From the NCBI GenBank assembly GCA_900696525.1, contig CAADGL010000009.1:62001-126000 (forward strand): a DNA stretch of 64,000 bases. The letters run 5' to 3'. A program made the position numbers and the translations under genes. Each line of letters begins with the position of its first letter. Position 1 is the stretch's first letter. Below, piece by piece: positions 45,701 through 53,533 of the stretch. The DNA comes from an uncultured Planctomycetota bacterium (GTDB lineage Bacteria > Planctomycetota > Phycisphaerae > UBA1845 > Fen-1342). The notes beneath the pieces are model-generated. The model was not told the origin of the DNA. It ran no database searches and saw nothing but the letters and a program-made list of their open reading frames with translations.

Positions 45701-45878
45701 CGTGGTGGAGGCTGCTGAGCCGGAAACGCTGCGGTCGCGGCTCGACCGGGCCGGCGTACGACACGTTCTCCTGGGGCAGGTTCGCGACGAGCGTACGTGC
45801 ATCCTCGGCGACGAGCGCACCGATGTGGCGGCGCTGCGGCGGGCGTGGTCAGTTGAGGCCGGCGATGGCCGCCTGTAG
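42759..45878 (+). CDS. purL: PurS-PurL fusion, phosphoribosylformylglycinamidine synthase
   Basis: 1039 residues; converts FGAR to FGAM with ATP and ammonia. The first about 180 residues carry PurS-like repeats ([34 protein letters not shown]). PurL proper follows with [52 protein letters not shown], and in the second half [19 protein letters not shown] and [14 protein letters not shown]. No glutaminase domain (PurQ) is fused and none lies next to it. An in-frame palindromic repeat (44709-44783) codes for GAGAWGSD and a Pro/Ala/Gln-rich loop between the two halves (about residues 630-685). ATG at 42759 has GTGGAG upstream. The last 30 bases overlap the opposing SirB1-like gene. Confidence 0.94.
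   Translation: [1039 protein letters not shown]
44709..44783. repeat. Inverted repeat insert in purL
   Basis: A forward copy (44709-44737) with GGCGCTGGCGCTTGGGGCTC faces an inverted copy (about 44758-44783) with CCCCAAGCGCCAGCGCCGGG, across a 20-base spacer. It is in frame and read as PGAGAWGSD ... PQAPAPGSS. Same family as 7547-7608 and 48256-48288. Confidence 0.88.
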
Positions 45879-46673
45879 CTGCCGCAGACTGGCCTTCAGC
45901 ACGGACTGATCGCGCTTCGCCCCGGGGGCGTGGTCGAGGTAGACGGCCAGGTGCCGGTAGGCCGAGACGAGGTCGCCCTGCCGCCAGCGCACCGCGGCCA
46001 GGTCGTGAACGTGCTGCGAATTCTCCGGCTCCAGCGCCAGCAGCCGTTGCAGGACCTGCTCCAGCCGCGACCACTCCTGCTCCGTCAGGTAGATGCTGCG
46101 CAGATTGCCCAGCAGCCGGCTCAGGAACGGGCGCGTGGCCACCGGTTCGAGCATGGCGGTGGAGAACGCGGCTTTCTTGCCGAAGCGCTCCTCGACCAGC
46201 TCGCGGCAATCGTCGAGCGAGAGCGAGCGGCCCTCGTTGAACGGATCAGCGACGATGAAGCGCTCCGGGTCGTCGACGCGGACGAGGAAGTGCCCCGGCA
46301 GGCCGACGCCCGCCACCGGCCATTTCAGCCGTCGGCCCACCTCCACCCAGACCAGCGCCAGGCTCACCGGTATGCCGCGGCGCTCTTCGAGCACCCGGTT
46401 CAGATAACTGTTGTCCGGCGCGTAGTACTCCTCCGCGTTGCCCGCGAGTTCGTACTGCTCGACCAGCACCTCGCGCAGGGCGGCGTAGCGCTGCGGCGAC
46501 GCCAGGCCGGGACGCCGCTTGGCCACGGCGTCGGCCATCTCGTCGAGCACGCCGAGCCAGCGAGGAACGTCGAGGTCCGGATACACGTCGCGCGCCAGAT
46601 GCAGCGCCGCGCAATCAAGGTGGATGTCGTCGGAGTCGAGCTCCATCAACTCATCGAACGGATGCCGCCACAT
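45849..46673 (-). CDS. SirB1/transglutaminase-like protein with TPR region
   Basis: 274 residues, homologous to the SirB1 (PF13369, Transglut_core2) family, whose members resemble transglutaminases without proven activity. Landmarks: YYAPDNSYLNRVLEERRGIP, VSLALVWVEVGRRL, VAGVGLPGHFLVR and IVADPFNEGRSLSL. The C-terminal about 90 residues have a TPR-like helical repeat (LEPENSQHVHDLAAVRWRQG). The Cys of a classical catalytic triad is not visible in the first block; the His of PGHFLVR and the Asp of DPF are. No signal peptide. Overlaps the 3' end of purL on the opposite strand by 30 bases. Confidence 0.85.
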   Translation of the reverse strand: MWRHPFDELMELDSDDIHLDCAALHLARDVYPDLDVPRWLGVLDEMADAVAKRRPGLASPQRYAALREVLVEQYELAGNAEEYYAPDNSYLNRVLEERRGIPVSLALVWVEVGRRLKWPVAGVGLPGHFLVRVDDPERFIVADPFNEGRSLSLDDCRELVEERFGKKAAFSTAMLEPVATRPFLSRLLGNLRSIYLTEQEWSRLEQVLQRLLALEPENSQHVHDLAAVRWRQGDLVSAYRHLAVYLDHAPGAKRDQSVLKASLRQLQAAIAGLN

Positions 46674-46844
46674 GCGGTCTGCGCCCCATTAGGGTTCCCA
46701 GCCGGCTCACAGAGTCCCGAAAGCGGGTTCCGCGTTCGCCTAATGATATGCACGGCGGGAAAGGGCCGTCGCGAAAACACGCGCCGGCTGGCGGCGTCCA
46801 GGGTCTTCGCACCCGCCCCTGGGCCAGAGGGTCCGGGCATCGGA

Positions 46845-47213
46845 TCAACTGACGACCGAACCTGGCGGGACGGGCCTGTCGGGGGCCAGCAGCACCACGT
46901 CGGAGCGATCGGGAGTGGAGGCCGCCAGCAGCATGCCCTGGCTCTCCTGGCCGCGCATCGTCCGCGGGGCGAGGTTCGCGACGACCACGATCTGCCGGCC
47001 GACCAGGGCCGCCGGCTCGTAGTAGCCGCGGATGCCGGCGATGATCTGGCGGCGCTCCGCGCCGAGATCGACCTGGAGCACGAGCAGGCGATCGGCCTGC
47101 GGGTGCGGCTCAGCGGCAAGGACGGTTGCGACCCGCAGGTGCACCTTGGCGAAGTCGTCGAAGGCGATGGCGGGCGCCGGCGTGTTCGACGCTGGCTGCG
47201 GCTTGTCGGACAT
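46845..47213 (-). CDS. Stand-alone tRNA-binding domain (MetRS C-terminal type)
   Basis: 122 residues starting at ATG 47213 (AGGGAG upstream). A Trbp111/CsaA-like OB fold: FAKVHLRVATVLAAEPHPQA, DRLLVLQVDLGAERRQIIAG, and NLAPRTMRGQESQGMLLAAS, which matches the C-terminal domain of methionyl-tRNA synthetase beta chain. It ends PPGSVVS, shorter than the synthetase tail, and no synthetase is attached. Probably binds structured RNA or acts as a MetRS cofactor in trans. Same direction as the gluzincin gene upstream, with 31 bases between. Confidence 0.85.
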   Translation of the reverse strand: MSDKPQPASNTPAPAIAFDDFAKVHLRVATVLAAEPHPQADRLLVLQVDLGAERRQIIAGIRGYYEPAALVGRQIVVVANLAPRTMRGQESQGMLLAASTPDRSDVVLLAPDRPVPPGSVVS

Positions 47214-47244
47214 GGCGTGTGACTCCCTGGCGGCGGCAACGGAT

Positions 47245-48240
47245 TCAGCGGCGGCCCAAGATGAGCGTCTGGTCAATGAAGCGTTCGTACTCGGCGGCGA
47301 AGGCGTCGATGTCGGTCGTGATGAAGGCGCAGAAGAGCGCCTCGCCGTAGTTGTAGTCCTGGCTGCCGGAGGTGACGTGGGCGGCGCGGGCGAACTCCTC
47401 GACATCGGGCCGGTTGAGGCTCTCGAGCAGGCGTTTGAGCCCGTCGGCATACTTGCCGTTCTCGCCATTTTGAAGGAACAGCAGCAGCGCCCAGACCTGC
47501 CCGTAGTAGGCGTCGACCCAGACGCCGGGCTTGTCGATCACGTGGCCGGCGTTGATGCGCAGCAGCTCGCGCAGCGGGAAGGTCTGCCGCCGCTGCACGG
47601 CCTGTGCCAGCCGGTTGCGGCGCAGCGGGTTGAACCACGGGTCGAACTGCCGCAGGCCCCTCTCGTCCCAGCGCTGGCCTTCGCAGAGCACGGCGAGGCC
47701 CTCGTTCAGCCAGGCAGGTACGCGCCGGTTCACGCAGACGTGCAGATACTGGTGAAAGCCCTCGTGCGTCATGATCGGGAAGGTGATCGCGTGGGACACG
47801 TACTGGGCGACCGTGATGCCCTCCATCGAGTAGCCGCCGCTGCGGATCTGCACCAGCACGTCCGACTGCTGCCCGGCGAAGCGGCGCGTGAAGTGGTCGA
47901 ACTCCGGCCGGGAGGCGAAAAGGTAAACCGGGAGGCGCTCCGCGGGCGGCGTGCTGAACGGCGCCAGCCGCTGGTAGTGCCGGAAGGCGCTTTCCATCAC
48001 CTGCGGCAGGGCCCGCAGCAGCCGCTCGTCGCCGACCGTCGTGTGGATTTCGTAGTGCTCAGAGATGACCTTGCGGCCCTTGGCCTGGCCGTAGTTCCAG
48101 TCGACGATTTCGAAGGGCACGTCCTCAAGCGGCTGGAACTTGTCCACCTTTTTCTCGGCGCAGCCCGGCCAGGCCAGGCAGCAGACCGCCAGCGGCGCCA
48201 GGGCCAGTCTGTTGAGCGCCAGAGCCATCCTGTTCAGCAA
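47245..48240 (-). CDS. Gluzincin-like metallopeptidase, possible lipoprotein
   Basis: 331 residues resembling the DUF1570 / peptidase MA group. N-terminus has a hydrophobic stretch ending AWPGC, a weak lipobox. The HExxH motif is THEGFHQYLH (residues near 165-174) and the third ligand is in WLNEGLAVLCEG, about 20 residues later, the gluzincin arrangement. The long helical C-terminal part (YYGQVWALLLFLQNGENGKY) is usual for these proteins. ATG choice between 48240 and 48228 is open. A dispersed repeat copy lies directly upstream (48256-48288). Confidence 0.8.
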   Translation of the reverse strand: MLNRMALALNRLALAPLAVCCLAWPGCAEKKVDKFQPLEDVPFEIVDWNYGQAKGRKVISEHYEIHTTVGDERLLRALPQVMESAFRHYQRLAPFSTPPAERLPVYLFASRPEFDHFTRRFAGQQSDVLVQIRSGGYSMEGITVAQYVSHAITFPIMTHEGFHQYLHVCVNRRVPAWLNEGLAVLCEGQRWDERGLRQFDPWFNPLRRNRLAQAVQRRQTFPLRELLRINAGHVIDKPGVWVDAYYGQVWALLLFLQNGENGKYADGLKRLLESLNRPDVEEFARAAHVTSGSQDYNYGEALFCAFITTDIDAFAAEYERFIDQTLILGRR

Positions 48241-48255
48241 CGTGTTCCTCCGTTC

Positions 48256-48288
48256 GATCCGAGCCCCAAGCGCCAGCGCGGGGGTCCC
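48256..48288. repeat. Single copy of the GCGCTTGGGGCTCGG repeat
   Basis: Between purM and the gluzincin gene. Contains GAGCCCCAAGCGCCAGCGCG, the reverse complement of the unit duplicated at 7547-7608 and inverted in purL. Confidence 0.9.
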
Positions 48289-48312
48289 TCCAACGATGCC
48301 ACGCTCCGCTTC

Positions 48313-49425
48313 TCAGCGCATCTCTACCCGCCCGCGGCCGCGCCGCACCCGGCCGATCGCGTACACCTGCTCGCCGCTGCGCTCCAGCGCCCGGCCCACC
48401 ACGCCCGCCGACTTCGGCCGCACCGCCAGCGCGTAGCCGATGCCCATGTTGAACACCCGGTGCATCTCCTCTTCCGCGACGCCGTAGCGGCTGATCAGCC
48501 CGAAGATCGGCGGCTGGGGCCATGATCCGCGACGGACGACGATGTCGCAATCGGGGGGGAGCATGCGCGGCAGGTTTCCGGGCAGCCCGCCGCCGGTGAT
48601 GTGCGCCATGCCGGTGATGCGCGGCCGGCCGCGATAACGCCGCAGGGCGTCGAGGACGGGGCGGACGTAGATGCGCGTCGGGCGAAGCAGCGCGTCCGCC
48701 AACGTCTCGTTCAGGCTGGGTAGCCGCTCAGACAACGAGAGTCCGGCCTCGCGCAGCAGCAGACGCCGCACCAGGGCGTAGCCGTTCGAATGCACGCCGG
48801 ACGACGCCAGCCCGAGCAGCTCATCGCCCGGCCGCACAAGTCGCGGGCTCATCATGCGGCGGCGCTCGACGACGCCGACGGCGAAGCCCGCCAGGTCGAA
48901 GTGGCCCGGCTGGTAGAGATCGGGCATCTCGGCGGTCTCGCCGCCGAGCAGCGCGCACCCGGCCTCCTCGCACCCGCGGACGACCCCCGAGACGATCTGC
49001 TCCAGCCGGGCCGGGTCGAGCTTGTTGACGGCGACGTAATCGAGGAAGAACAGCGGCTCGCCGCCGGTCGTCAGCAGATCGTTGACGCTCATCGCCACCA
49101 GGTCGATGCCCACGGTGTCGTAGCGGCCGGCGTGCGCGGCGACGAGCACCTTGCTGCCGACACCGTCCGTGCACGCCACCAACACCGGCGACCGGTAATT
49201 GCGGGCAAAGAGCCGCTCGTCGAAATCGAGCCGGAAGGCGCCGGCGAAGCCGCCCAGGTCGCCCAGTACGCGCGGACCAAACGTGCGCCGCACCAGCGGC
49301 GCGATGCGGTCGACCATCTCGTCGGCCGCGGCGAGATCGACGCCCGATGACGCGTAGGTGGTTGTAGCCGCGGCCCCGGCCGCCGTGCGGCGACCGGCGG
49401 CGCGCGATGCGCTGTCCGGCTTCAT
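48313..49425 (-). CDS. purM: Phosphoribosylformylglycinamidine cyclo-ligase
   Basis: 370-residue AIR synthetase, the step after PurL in purine synthesis. ATG at 49425 starts with a poorly conserved 25-residue Ala/Arg/Thr-rich tail before YASSGVDLAAADEMVDRIAP. Core: VACTDGVGSKVLVA, GIDLVAMSVNDLLTTGGEPL, FFLDYVAVNKL, LLGGETAEMPDLYQPGHFDL, and ITGGGLPGNLPRMLP. All typical motifs are present. On the opposite strand from purL; the two are close but not one operon. Confidence 0.96.
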   Translation of the reverse strand: MKPDSASRAAGRRTAAGAAATTTYASSGVDLAAADEMVDRIAPLVRRTFGPRVLGDLGGFAGAFRLDFDERLFARNYRSPVLVACTDGVGSKVLVAAHAGRYDTVGIDLVAMSVNDLLTTGGEPLFFLDYVAVNKLDPARLEQIVSGVVRGCEEAGCALLGGETAEMPDLYQPGHFDLAGFAVGVVERRRMMSPRLVRPGDELLGLASSGVHSNGYALVRRLLLREAGLSLSERLPSLNETLADALLRPTRIYVRPVLDALRRYRGRPRITGMAHITGGGLPGNLPRMLPPDCDIVVRRGSWPQPPIFGLISRYGVAEEEMHRVFNMGIGYALAVRPKSAGVVGRALERSGEQVYAIGRVRRGRGRVEMR

Positions 49426-49511
49426 GCGGTGTCTATTACCCGAAAGCCGCGCCGCGCGACAGGGCCGGTGCGAGCGTTCCAGGGGCGCGGCGCTGAACGG
49501 GGCGGCCCGTC

Positions 49512-51131
49512 TCAGGGCGGCGGCGCGGCGGGCACGCCGCGCGGGACGTAGCCTTGGATGTCGATCGCCTCGATGCGCCCTTCGCGCTGCTTCAGCAGCG
49601 TTCGCCGCGGCTCGCCGGCCGGCTCGAAGCGCCGCTCGATCGCGGCGCAGTACGCCGCGAACTGCGCTTCGGGAAACTCGACGCGCACGCCGCGGTACGC
49701 CAGCAGCCAGAGGCGGCCGCCCCCGGCGACGACGATGTCGTCCGGCGGCGGCGCCCAGGCGAGCGGAACAGGCGCGAGCCGGGCCACGTCGAAGACGAAC
49801 TGTCCGCCGGTGCCGCGCCAATCGCCGAGCCAGGGCGCGTAATCGACGGGCGTAACGGCGTTGAAGACGACCCAGCGGTCCGCCGGGCGCGAATCGCGCG
49901 CGAGCCGGACGATCGCGGCGCGCCCGTCGCGCTCGACGCGCGATTGGTACGGTCGCGCCACGTCGGCCGCGGCGCCGGCGAGCATCCCGGCGCACAGGAC
50001 GATCGCCAGCCCGTTGAAGGCGTGCCGCGCCGCGCCTGCGGGCCGCTTCAGCAGCCGTGCGGCGCGCAGGATGAGCCACCATGCGCCCAGCCCCGCCAGC
50101 AGGCAGAACGCCGGCGCCATGTAGATCATCGTCCGCACGGATCCGCCGTACGGGTACTTCTCCAGCGCCGCCGCCACGAGCGCCAAGGGCAGCGGCCCGA
50201 GCAGCAGAAGCAGCAAGGGCGCGTTGCGCAGCGCGAGCACTGCGGCGCCGACGATGACCAGCGCCAGCGTGCCGGCGCTGCCCGGCGCCTCGCCGCCGAC
50301 GGGGTACGCGAGCATGCGCCCGGTGTGCATGGCGACGAGCCACAGCGGAATCCGCAGCGGGTCCTCCAGCGGCGGGAAGGTCGGCTTCCACATGCCGGTG
50401 TCGACGATGCGCGCCGCGGCCTCGGCGGCCGGCCTGGCGAACGCCGCGTACATCGTCGCGAAGCTCGCGGCGAGCACGACGCCGTACGCCGCACACCAGG
50501 CGAGGGCGGCGGCGCGAGCACCCGGGCGGATGGCCGCCAGCGCCAGCAGCATGCCCACGGCGCCGGCGACAAACACCGCCGGGTATGAGCACCAGACGGC
50601 GGCGGCGGCGAACACGACCAGCGCCGTCCAGCGCGGCGCGGACTGCGGGCGGGTGTAGACCGCCCATCCGAGCAGCGTCAGCGCCAGGGAGACGAGCGCG
50701 TCGGTCGCGTAGGGCTTGATCTCGGCCCCGTGCCGCACGAGGAAATACGACGCGGCGAAGATGCCCGTGGCCAGCACGGCCGCGCGGCGCGGCGCGACGC
50801 GCACGGCGAATCGCCAGAACAGCAGCAGCGTGGCGAGTGAGGCGGCCGTCTGGACGAGCCGCAGGGACCACTCGTTGACGCCCAGCACGCGCACGACGGC
50901 CAGGTTGGCCCAGAGCGAGCCGAGCGGGACGATCTGGCCCCACTCGAGCGGACGGAACATGCCGGCGAAGTCGCGCACCAGGAAGTTCACGCCGACGAAC
51001 GCCTCGTCGCCCCAGAAGGGGAAGCCGACGGCGAAACGCGCGAGCCGCCAGAGCACGCCGCACACGAGCAGGGCGAGCAGGACGCGCCGCGGCCGAAAGC
51101 GGCGCGCGAGGCGATCGAGGCTGTGTGACAT
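49512..51131 (-). CDS. GT-C fold glycosyltransferase (GT39/ArnT-like), membrane
   Basis: 539 residues with about 10-12 hydrophobic segments. ATG at 51131 (MSHSLDRLARRFRPRRVLLA) has a good start context in that it opens at the first membrane segment. The first periplasmic loop holds FWGDEAFVGVNFLV, the acidic DE motif of lipid-linked-sugar transferases. The C-terminal soluble part (about residues 400-539) ends in FPEAQFAAYCAAIERRFEPA. The acceptor is unknown; probably exports or attaches a polyprenyl-linked sugar. Ends 86 bases before the purM start, same direction. Confidence 0.78.
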   Translation of the reverse strand: MSHSLDRLARRFRPRRVLLALLVCGVLWRLARFAVGFPFWGDEAFVGVNFLVRDFAGMFRPLEWGQIVPLGSLWANLAVVRVLGVNEWSLRLVQTAASLATLLLFWRFAVRVAPRRAAVLATGIFAASYFLVRHGAEIKPYATDALVSLALTLLGWAVYTRPQSAPRWTALVVFAAAAVWCSYPAVFVAGAVGMLLALAAIRPGARAAALAWCAAYGVVLAASFATMYAAFARPAAEAAARIVDTGMWKPTFPPLEDPLRIPLWLVAMHTGRMLAYPVGGEAPGSAGTLALVIVGAAVLALRNAPLLLLLLGPLPLALVAAALEKYPYGGSVRTMIYMAPAFCLLAGLGAWWLILRAARLLKRPAGAARHAFNGLAIVLCAGMLAGAAADVARPYQSRVERDGRAAIVRLARDSRPADRWVVFNAVTPVDYAPWLGDWRGTGGQFVFDVARLAPVPLAWAPPPDDIVVAGGGRLWLLAYRGVRVEFPEAQFAAYCAAIERRFEPAGEPRRTLLKQREGRIEAIDIQGYVPRGVPAAPPP

Positions 51132-51234
51132 GGCGGCGACGATACCGGTTGTGGCCGGCCGCGTCGAACGGGGAGATGGTATCGGGCGCGTGCAGCCGGG
51201 AGCGCAGCCGGGCGCCGGCGCCTGAGGAATGCTC

Positions 51235-51263
51235 TTGACACCGTGTCGGCCGTAGAGATTCAT
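51235..51263 (+). promoter_or_regulatory. Sigma70-like promoter before the Cys-rich gene
   Basis: Perfect -35 TTGACA (51235-51240), 17-base spacer, then ATTCAT (51258-51263), a weak -10. The transcribed leader then begins with TCAAGCCGT repeats. The -35 is the same as that at 53399, which makes the pair more credible than either alone. Confidence 0.45.
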
Positions 51264-51264
51264 C

Positions 51265-51291
51265 TCAAGCCGTTCAAGCCGTTCAAGCCGT
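51265..51291 (+). repeat. 9-nt tandem repeat (TCAAGCCGT x3)
   Basis: Three exact copies of TCAAGCCGT between the predicted promoter and the GAGGAG ribosome site of the Cys-rich gene. The same unit occurs eight times upstream of the prepilin gene (53431-53502). Confidence 0.93.
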
Positions 51292-51306
51292 TGAGAGGAG
51301 ACAACA

Positions 51307-51759
51307 ATGCGCGCGTTATTGGGCATGGTGCTGGTCAGCGCACTTCCGCACGTTGCCTTGGCGCAGCTATGCGGGGTCGTCTACAACTACTTCTGGTGCG
51401 AATGGTGTCCCGGAGTCGAGACATGCACGTGCTGGCACGGGATCACTTCGAACTGTCCCGAACGCCTGACACTGTGCGTACTGGTCAAGCAGTTCTGGGA
51501 CGACCCGAACGGTGTTCCTTACGGATACGAGTGGCAGTATTGTGACTACCAGCGGCCGTGCCGGAAGCAGGATGCGCATCTGCCTTGCCATCCGATCAGC
51601 AATCCTTGCGAGCTATTCGGCAAAGGCTACGCCGACCCTGAGCACGAGCAATGGAACCCGGTCCTGCTTGATGGAGAGTGCGAGATTACGCGAGTCGACA
51701 CGTCCGACGAGGGATGGCGTCCACCAGAGGGGCGTGGGATGTTCAGCCGTCGGCCCTGA
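51307..51759 (+). CDS. Secreted Cys-rich protein, unknown function
   Basis: 150 residues with signal peptide MRALLGMVLVSALPHVALAQ. The mature part has about 12 cysteines in the pattern CxWCPGVETCTCW, with further C near CPERLTLC, YCDYQRPC, LPCHPISNPC and GECEI, suggesting disulfide-stapled loops. Good GAGGAG ribosome site. Directly followed, after 17 bases, by the partner gene at 51777. No family recognised. Its organisation (promoter with repeat, Cys-rich secreted protein, larger partner) is repeated at 54289-55786. Confidence 0.75.
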   Translation: MRALLGMVLVSALPHVALAQLCGVVYNYFWCEWCPGVETCTCWHGITSNCPERLTLCVLVKQFWDDPNGVPYGYEWQYCDYQRPCRKQDAHLPCHPISNPCELFGKGYADPEHEQWNPVLLDGECEITRVDTSDEGWRPPEGRGMFSRRP

Positions 51760-51776
51760 CACACGGAGTACTGCAA

Positions 51777-53246
51777 ATGCTGAACGGGCTGCTGCTCGCG
51801 CTGGCCGCCATGAGCGACCCCTCCGATCGGCCGGAAGCGCTTCGGCGCGCGATTGGCTATCGGGAGGCCCTCTTCGCTGCCCATTTGGAGGTCCAGTTGA
51901 CGAGCTACCCAGAGCCGTCCGGGGAGGCGCCGGAAACGTACTTCATTACGTTCCGTGCAGCCGGCGACCGGTATCTTATGATCCACCGTGGGGACGCCGA
52001 CGGCTGCGTGATCGATGAGGGCCAGAAGGATGGCAGGCCGAATGTCACACCGAGGACCTTCGCACCTCGGCATGCGCTCTACATCGACGGTCAGGTCTGG
52101 CAGGCCAGTGATGCCGAGGCGGCGGCGCGGCTGACTCCGCCGGACATGGCGCTGTTTGATGCATGTGACCTGAGGCAGCTGGCCTTGAACCCTGCGGTAT
52201 ACAACCGCTCGGTTGACGACCTCGAACGTACCGCCGGCGCGCTTGGCGCGCCGCTCCGGTACACAGCGGGCCGGGAGGGGAGCCTCGAGGTTGTGACAGC
52301 CGTCACGGGTGACATCCGGCTGCGCTGGTGGATCGACCCGGACCGAAACTGGAATGTCGTGCGCAGCGAAGTTGAGAGCGGCGGCGCGGATGGCCTCCTC
52401 TCGCGTCACGAGGTCGAATTGGGCCTCATCGACGGATTGTGGTTTCCGAGGCGCGTTGCGCACGTCGTCGTCCGGGGTGGGCAGGCCCGGACGGTGAAGG
52501 TGTGCGAAGTGCTGGGCGGCGAGCTGAATCGGCCGGAGCTCCCGGGGGTGCTCGAACCGGACTTCATCGGCATCGAGCCGGGACGAGAGGTGCAGGTGAT
52601 CAGCAGCCCGCAGAAGGCGGAAGTCCGCTTCTGGGATGGGGCCCGACTGATTGATACGGCCGAGTACGTCGCCCGCGTGCGCGACGGCTCGCTTGTTCCC
52701 GGACCGGGAGTCAAGAGAACCATGGCGCGGATCAGAGCGTCGAACGCGCAGCGCCTGGCGCGAGAGCAGGCCGGCCTGGAGCCGGCAACGCTGAGCGCCG
52801 CCATCGAGAACATGCGGCGGTACGGAACGAATCGGCGCGGCGCCGGCTTGCGCCCGTTCGAATCCGAATGGGAGGCCTACACCCGGCGTTTCATCGAAAC
52901 GTACCGCCTGGACGAGGAGCAGAGGCAAAGGGCGTGGTCGATCTGCGACGAGTGCCAGGAGCGCGGCCGCGAATACATCGAGCGGCGCCGGTCGGAGTTA
53001 AGGGCGCTTGACGCCGAGGGCCTCGGCCTGCAAGAGCTGCCGAAAGACGTGCAACCGGCCAGAGCGCAGCAGCTCAACGAGCGCCGCGCCAGACTTCTTG
53101 AGCCGTTGCAGCGCATCTTCGATGCGCAGCTCAGGCCGCGGCTGGACAAGCTGCCGACGCGCGCCCAGCGCGCCGCTGCGGAAGCCCGGCGCACGCCGCA
53201 GGACGCGCCTGCCGTTCCGAAGGCGGCCCCCGCCGGCGGCCCATGA
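51777..53246 (+). CDS. Unknown protein with N-terminal hydrophobic start, LolA-like core possible
   Basis: 489 residues; ATG at 51777 after CACGGAG. Begins MLNGLLLALAAMSDPSDRPE, a short signal-like stretch. The central part (TYFITFRAAGDRYLMIHRGD, TVKVCEVLGGELNRPELPGV, AEVRFWDGARLIDT) reads as extended beta strands like LolA/LolB-type lipoprotein carriers, but no diagnostic motif is seen. The C-terminal 130 residues are charged and helical (SICDECQERGREYIERRRSE), ending in an Ala/Pro tail. It is the likely partner of the Cys-rich gene in front and a distant relative, in layout, of the 54707 gene. Function unknown. Confidence 0.7.
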   Translation: MLNGLLLALAAMSDPSDRPEALRRAIGYREALFAAHLEVQLTSYPEPSGEAPETYFITFRAAGDRYLMIHRGDADGCVIDEGQKDGRPNVTPRTFAPRHALYIDGQVWQASDAEAAARLTPPDMALFDACDLRQLALNPAVYNRSVDDLERTAGALGAPLRYTAGREGSLEVVTAVTGDIRLRWWIDPDRNWNVVRSEVESGGADGLLSRHEVELGLIDGLWFPRRVAHVVVRGGQARTVKVCEVLGGELNRPELPGVLEPDFIGIEPGREVQVISSPQKAEVRFWDGARLIDTAEYVARVRDGSLVPGPGVKRTMARIRASNAQRLAREQAGLEPATLSAAIENMRRYGTNRRGAGLRPFESEWEAYTRRFIETYRLDEEQRQRAWSICDECQERGREYIERRRSELRALDAEGLGLQELPKDVQPARAQQLNERRARLLEPLQRIFDAQLRPRLDKLPTRAQRAAAEARRTPQDAPAVPKAAPAGGP

Positions 53247-53398
53247 CATCGCGCCGGGAGCGGATGGGCCTGCTGACAACGAAATGCCCTTGGCGGCAAC
53301 TCCGTCGATCGGGACGGGGAACGCCGCCTTCGGCGCGCGGCGCCTCGGGATCAGGGCGCGGAGCGGTGCAAGCCCGTTATCGAAAGTCGAGAATTCCC

Positions 53399-53427
53399 TT
53401 GACACGGCACGTGCCCTGCGCTAGGAT
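53399..53427 (+). promoter_or_regulatory. Strong sigma70-like promoter before the prepilin-like gene
   Basis: TTGACA (53399-53404), exactly 17 bases, then TAGGAT (53422-53427), matching TATAAT at four of six positions including both flanking pairs. Best promoter in the window. Transcription would begin within or just before an eight-unit TTCAAGCCG tandem repeat. Confidence 0.6.
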
Positions 53428-53430
53428 GCC

Positions 53431-53502
53431 TTCAAGCCGTTCAAGCCGTTCAAGCCGTTCAAGCCGTTCAAGCCGTTCAAGCCGTTCAAGCCGTTCAAGC
53501 CG
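53431..53502 (+). repeat. 9-nt tandem repeat (TTCAAGCCG x8)
   Basis: Eight perfect copies in 72 bases, immediately downstream of a strong promoter. The same unit (three copies) lies at 51265-51291 in the same position relative to another TTGACA promoter. Copy number could vary; in the transcribed leader it might form regular stem pairing between GGC and GCC words or act as a spacer. Confidence 0.96.
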
Positions 53503-53533
53503 GATGATCGGATTGGCCGCGGAGATTGCGGGC

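Noticed and set aside
53431-53502. 9-nt repeats as possible protein-coding Ser-Ser-Arg repeat
   Set aside because: The frame is open through it, but a strong promoter lies just upstream and the ribosome site and leader fit ATG 53534, so the repeat is better placed in the leader.
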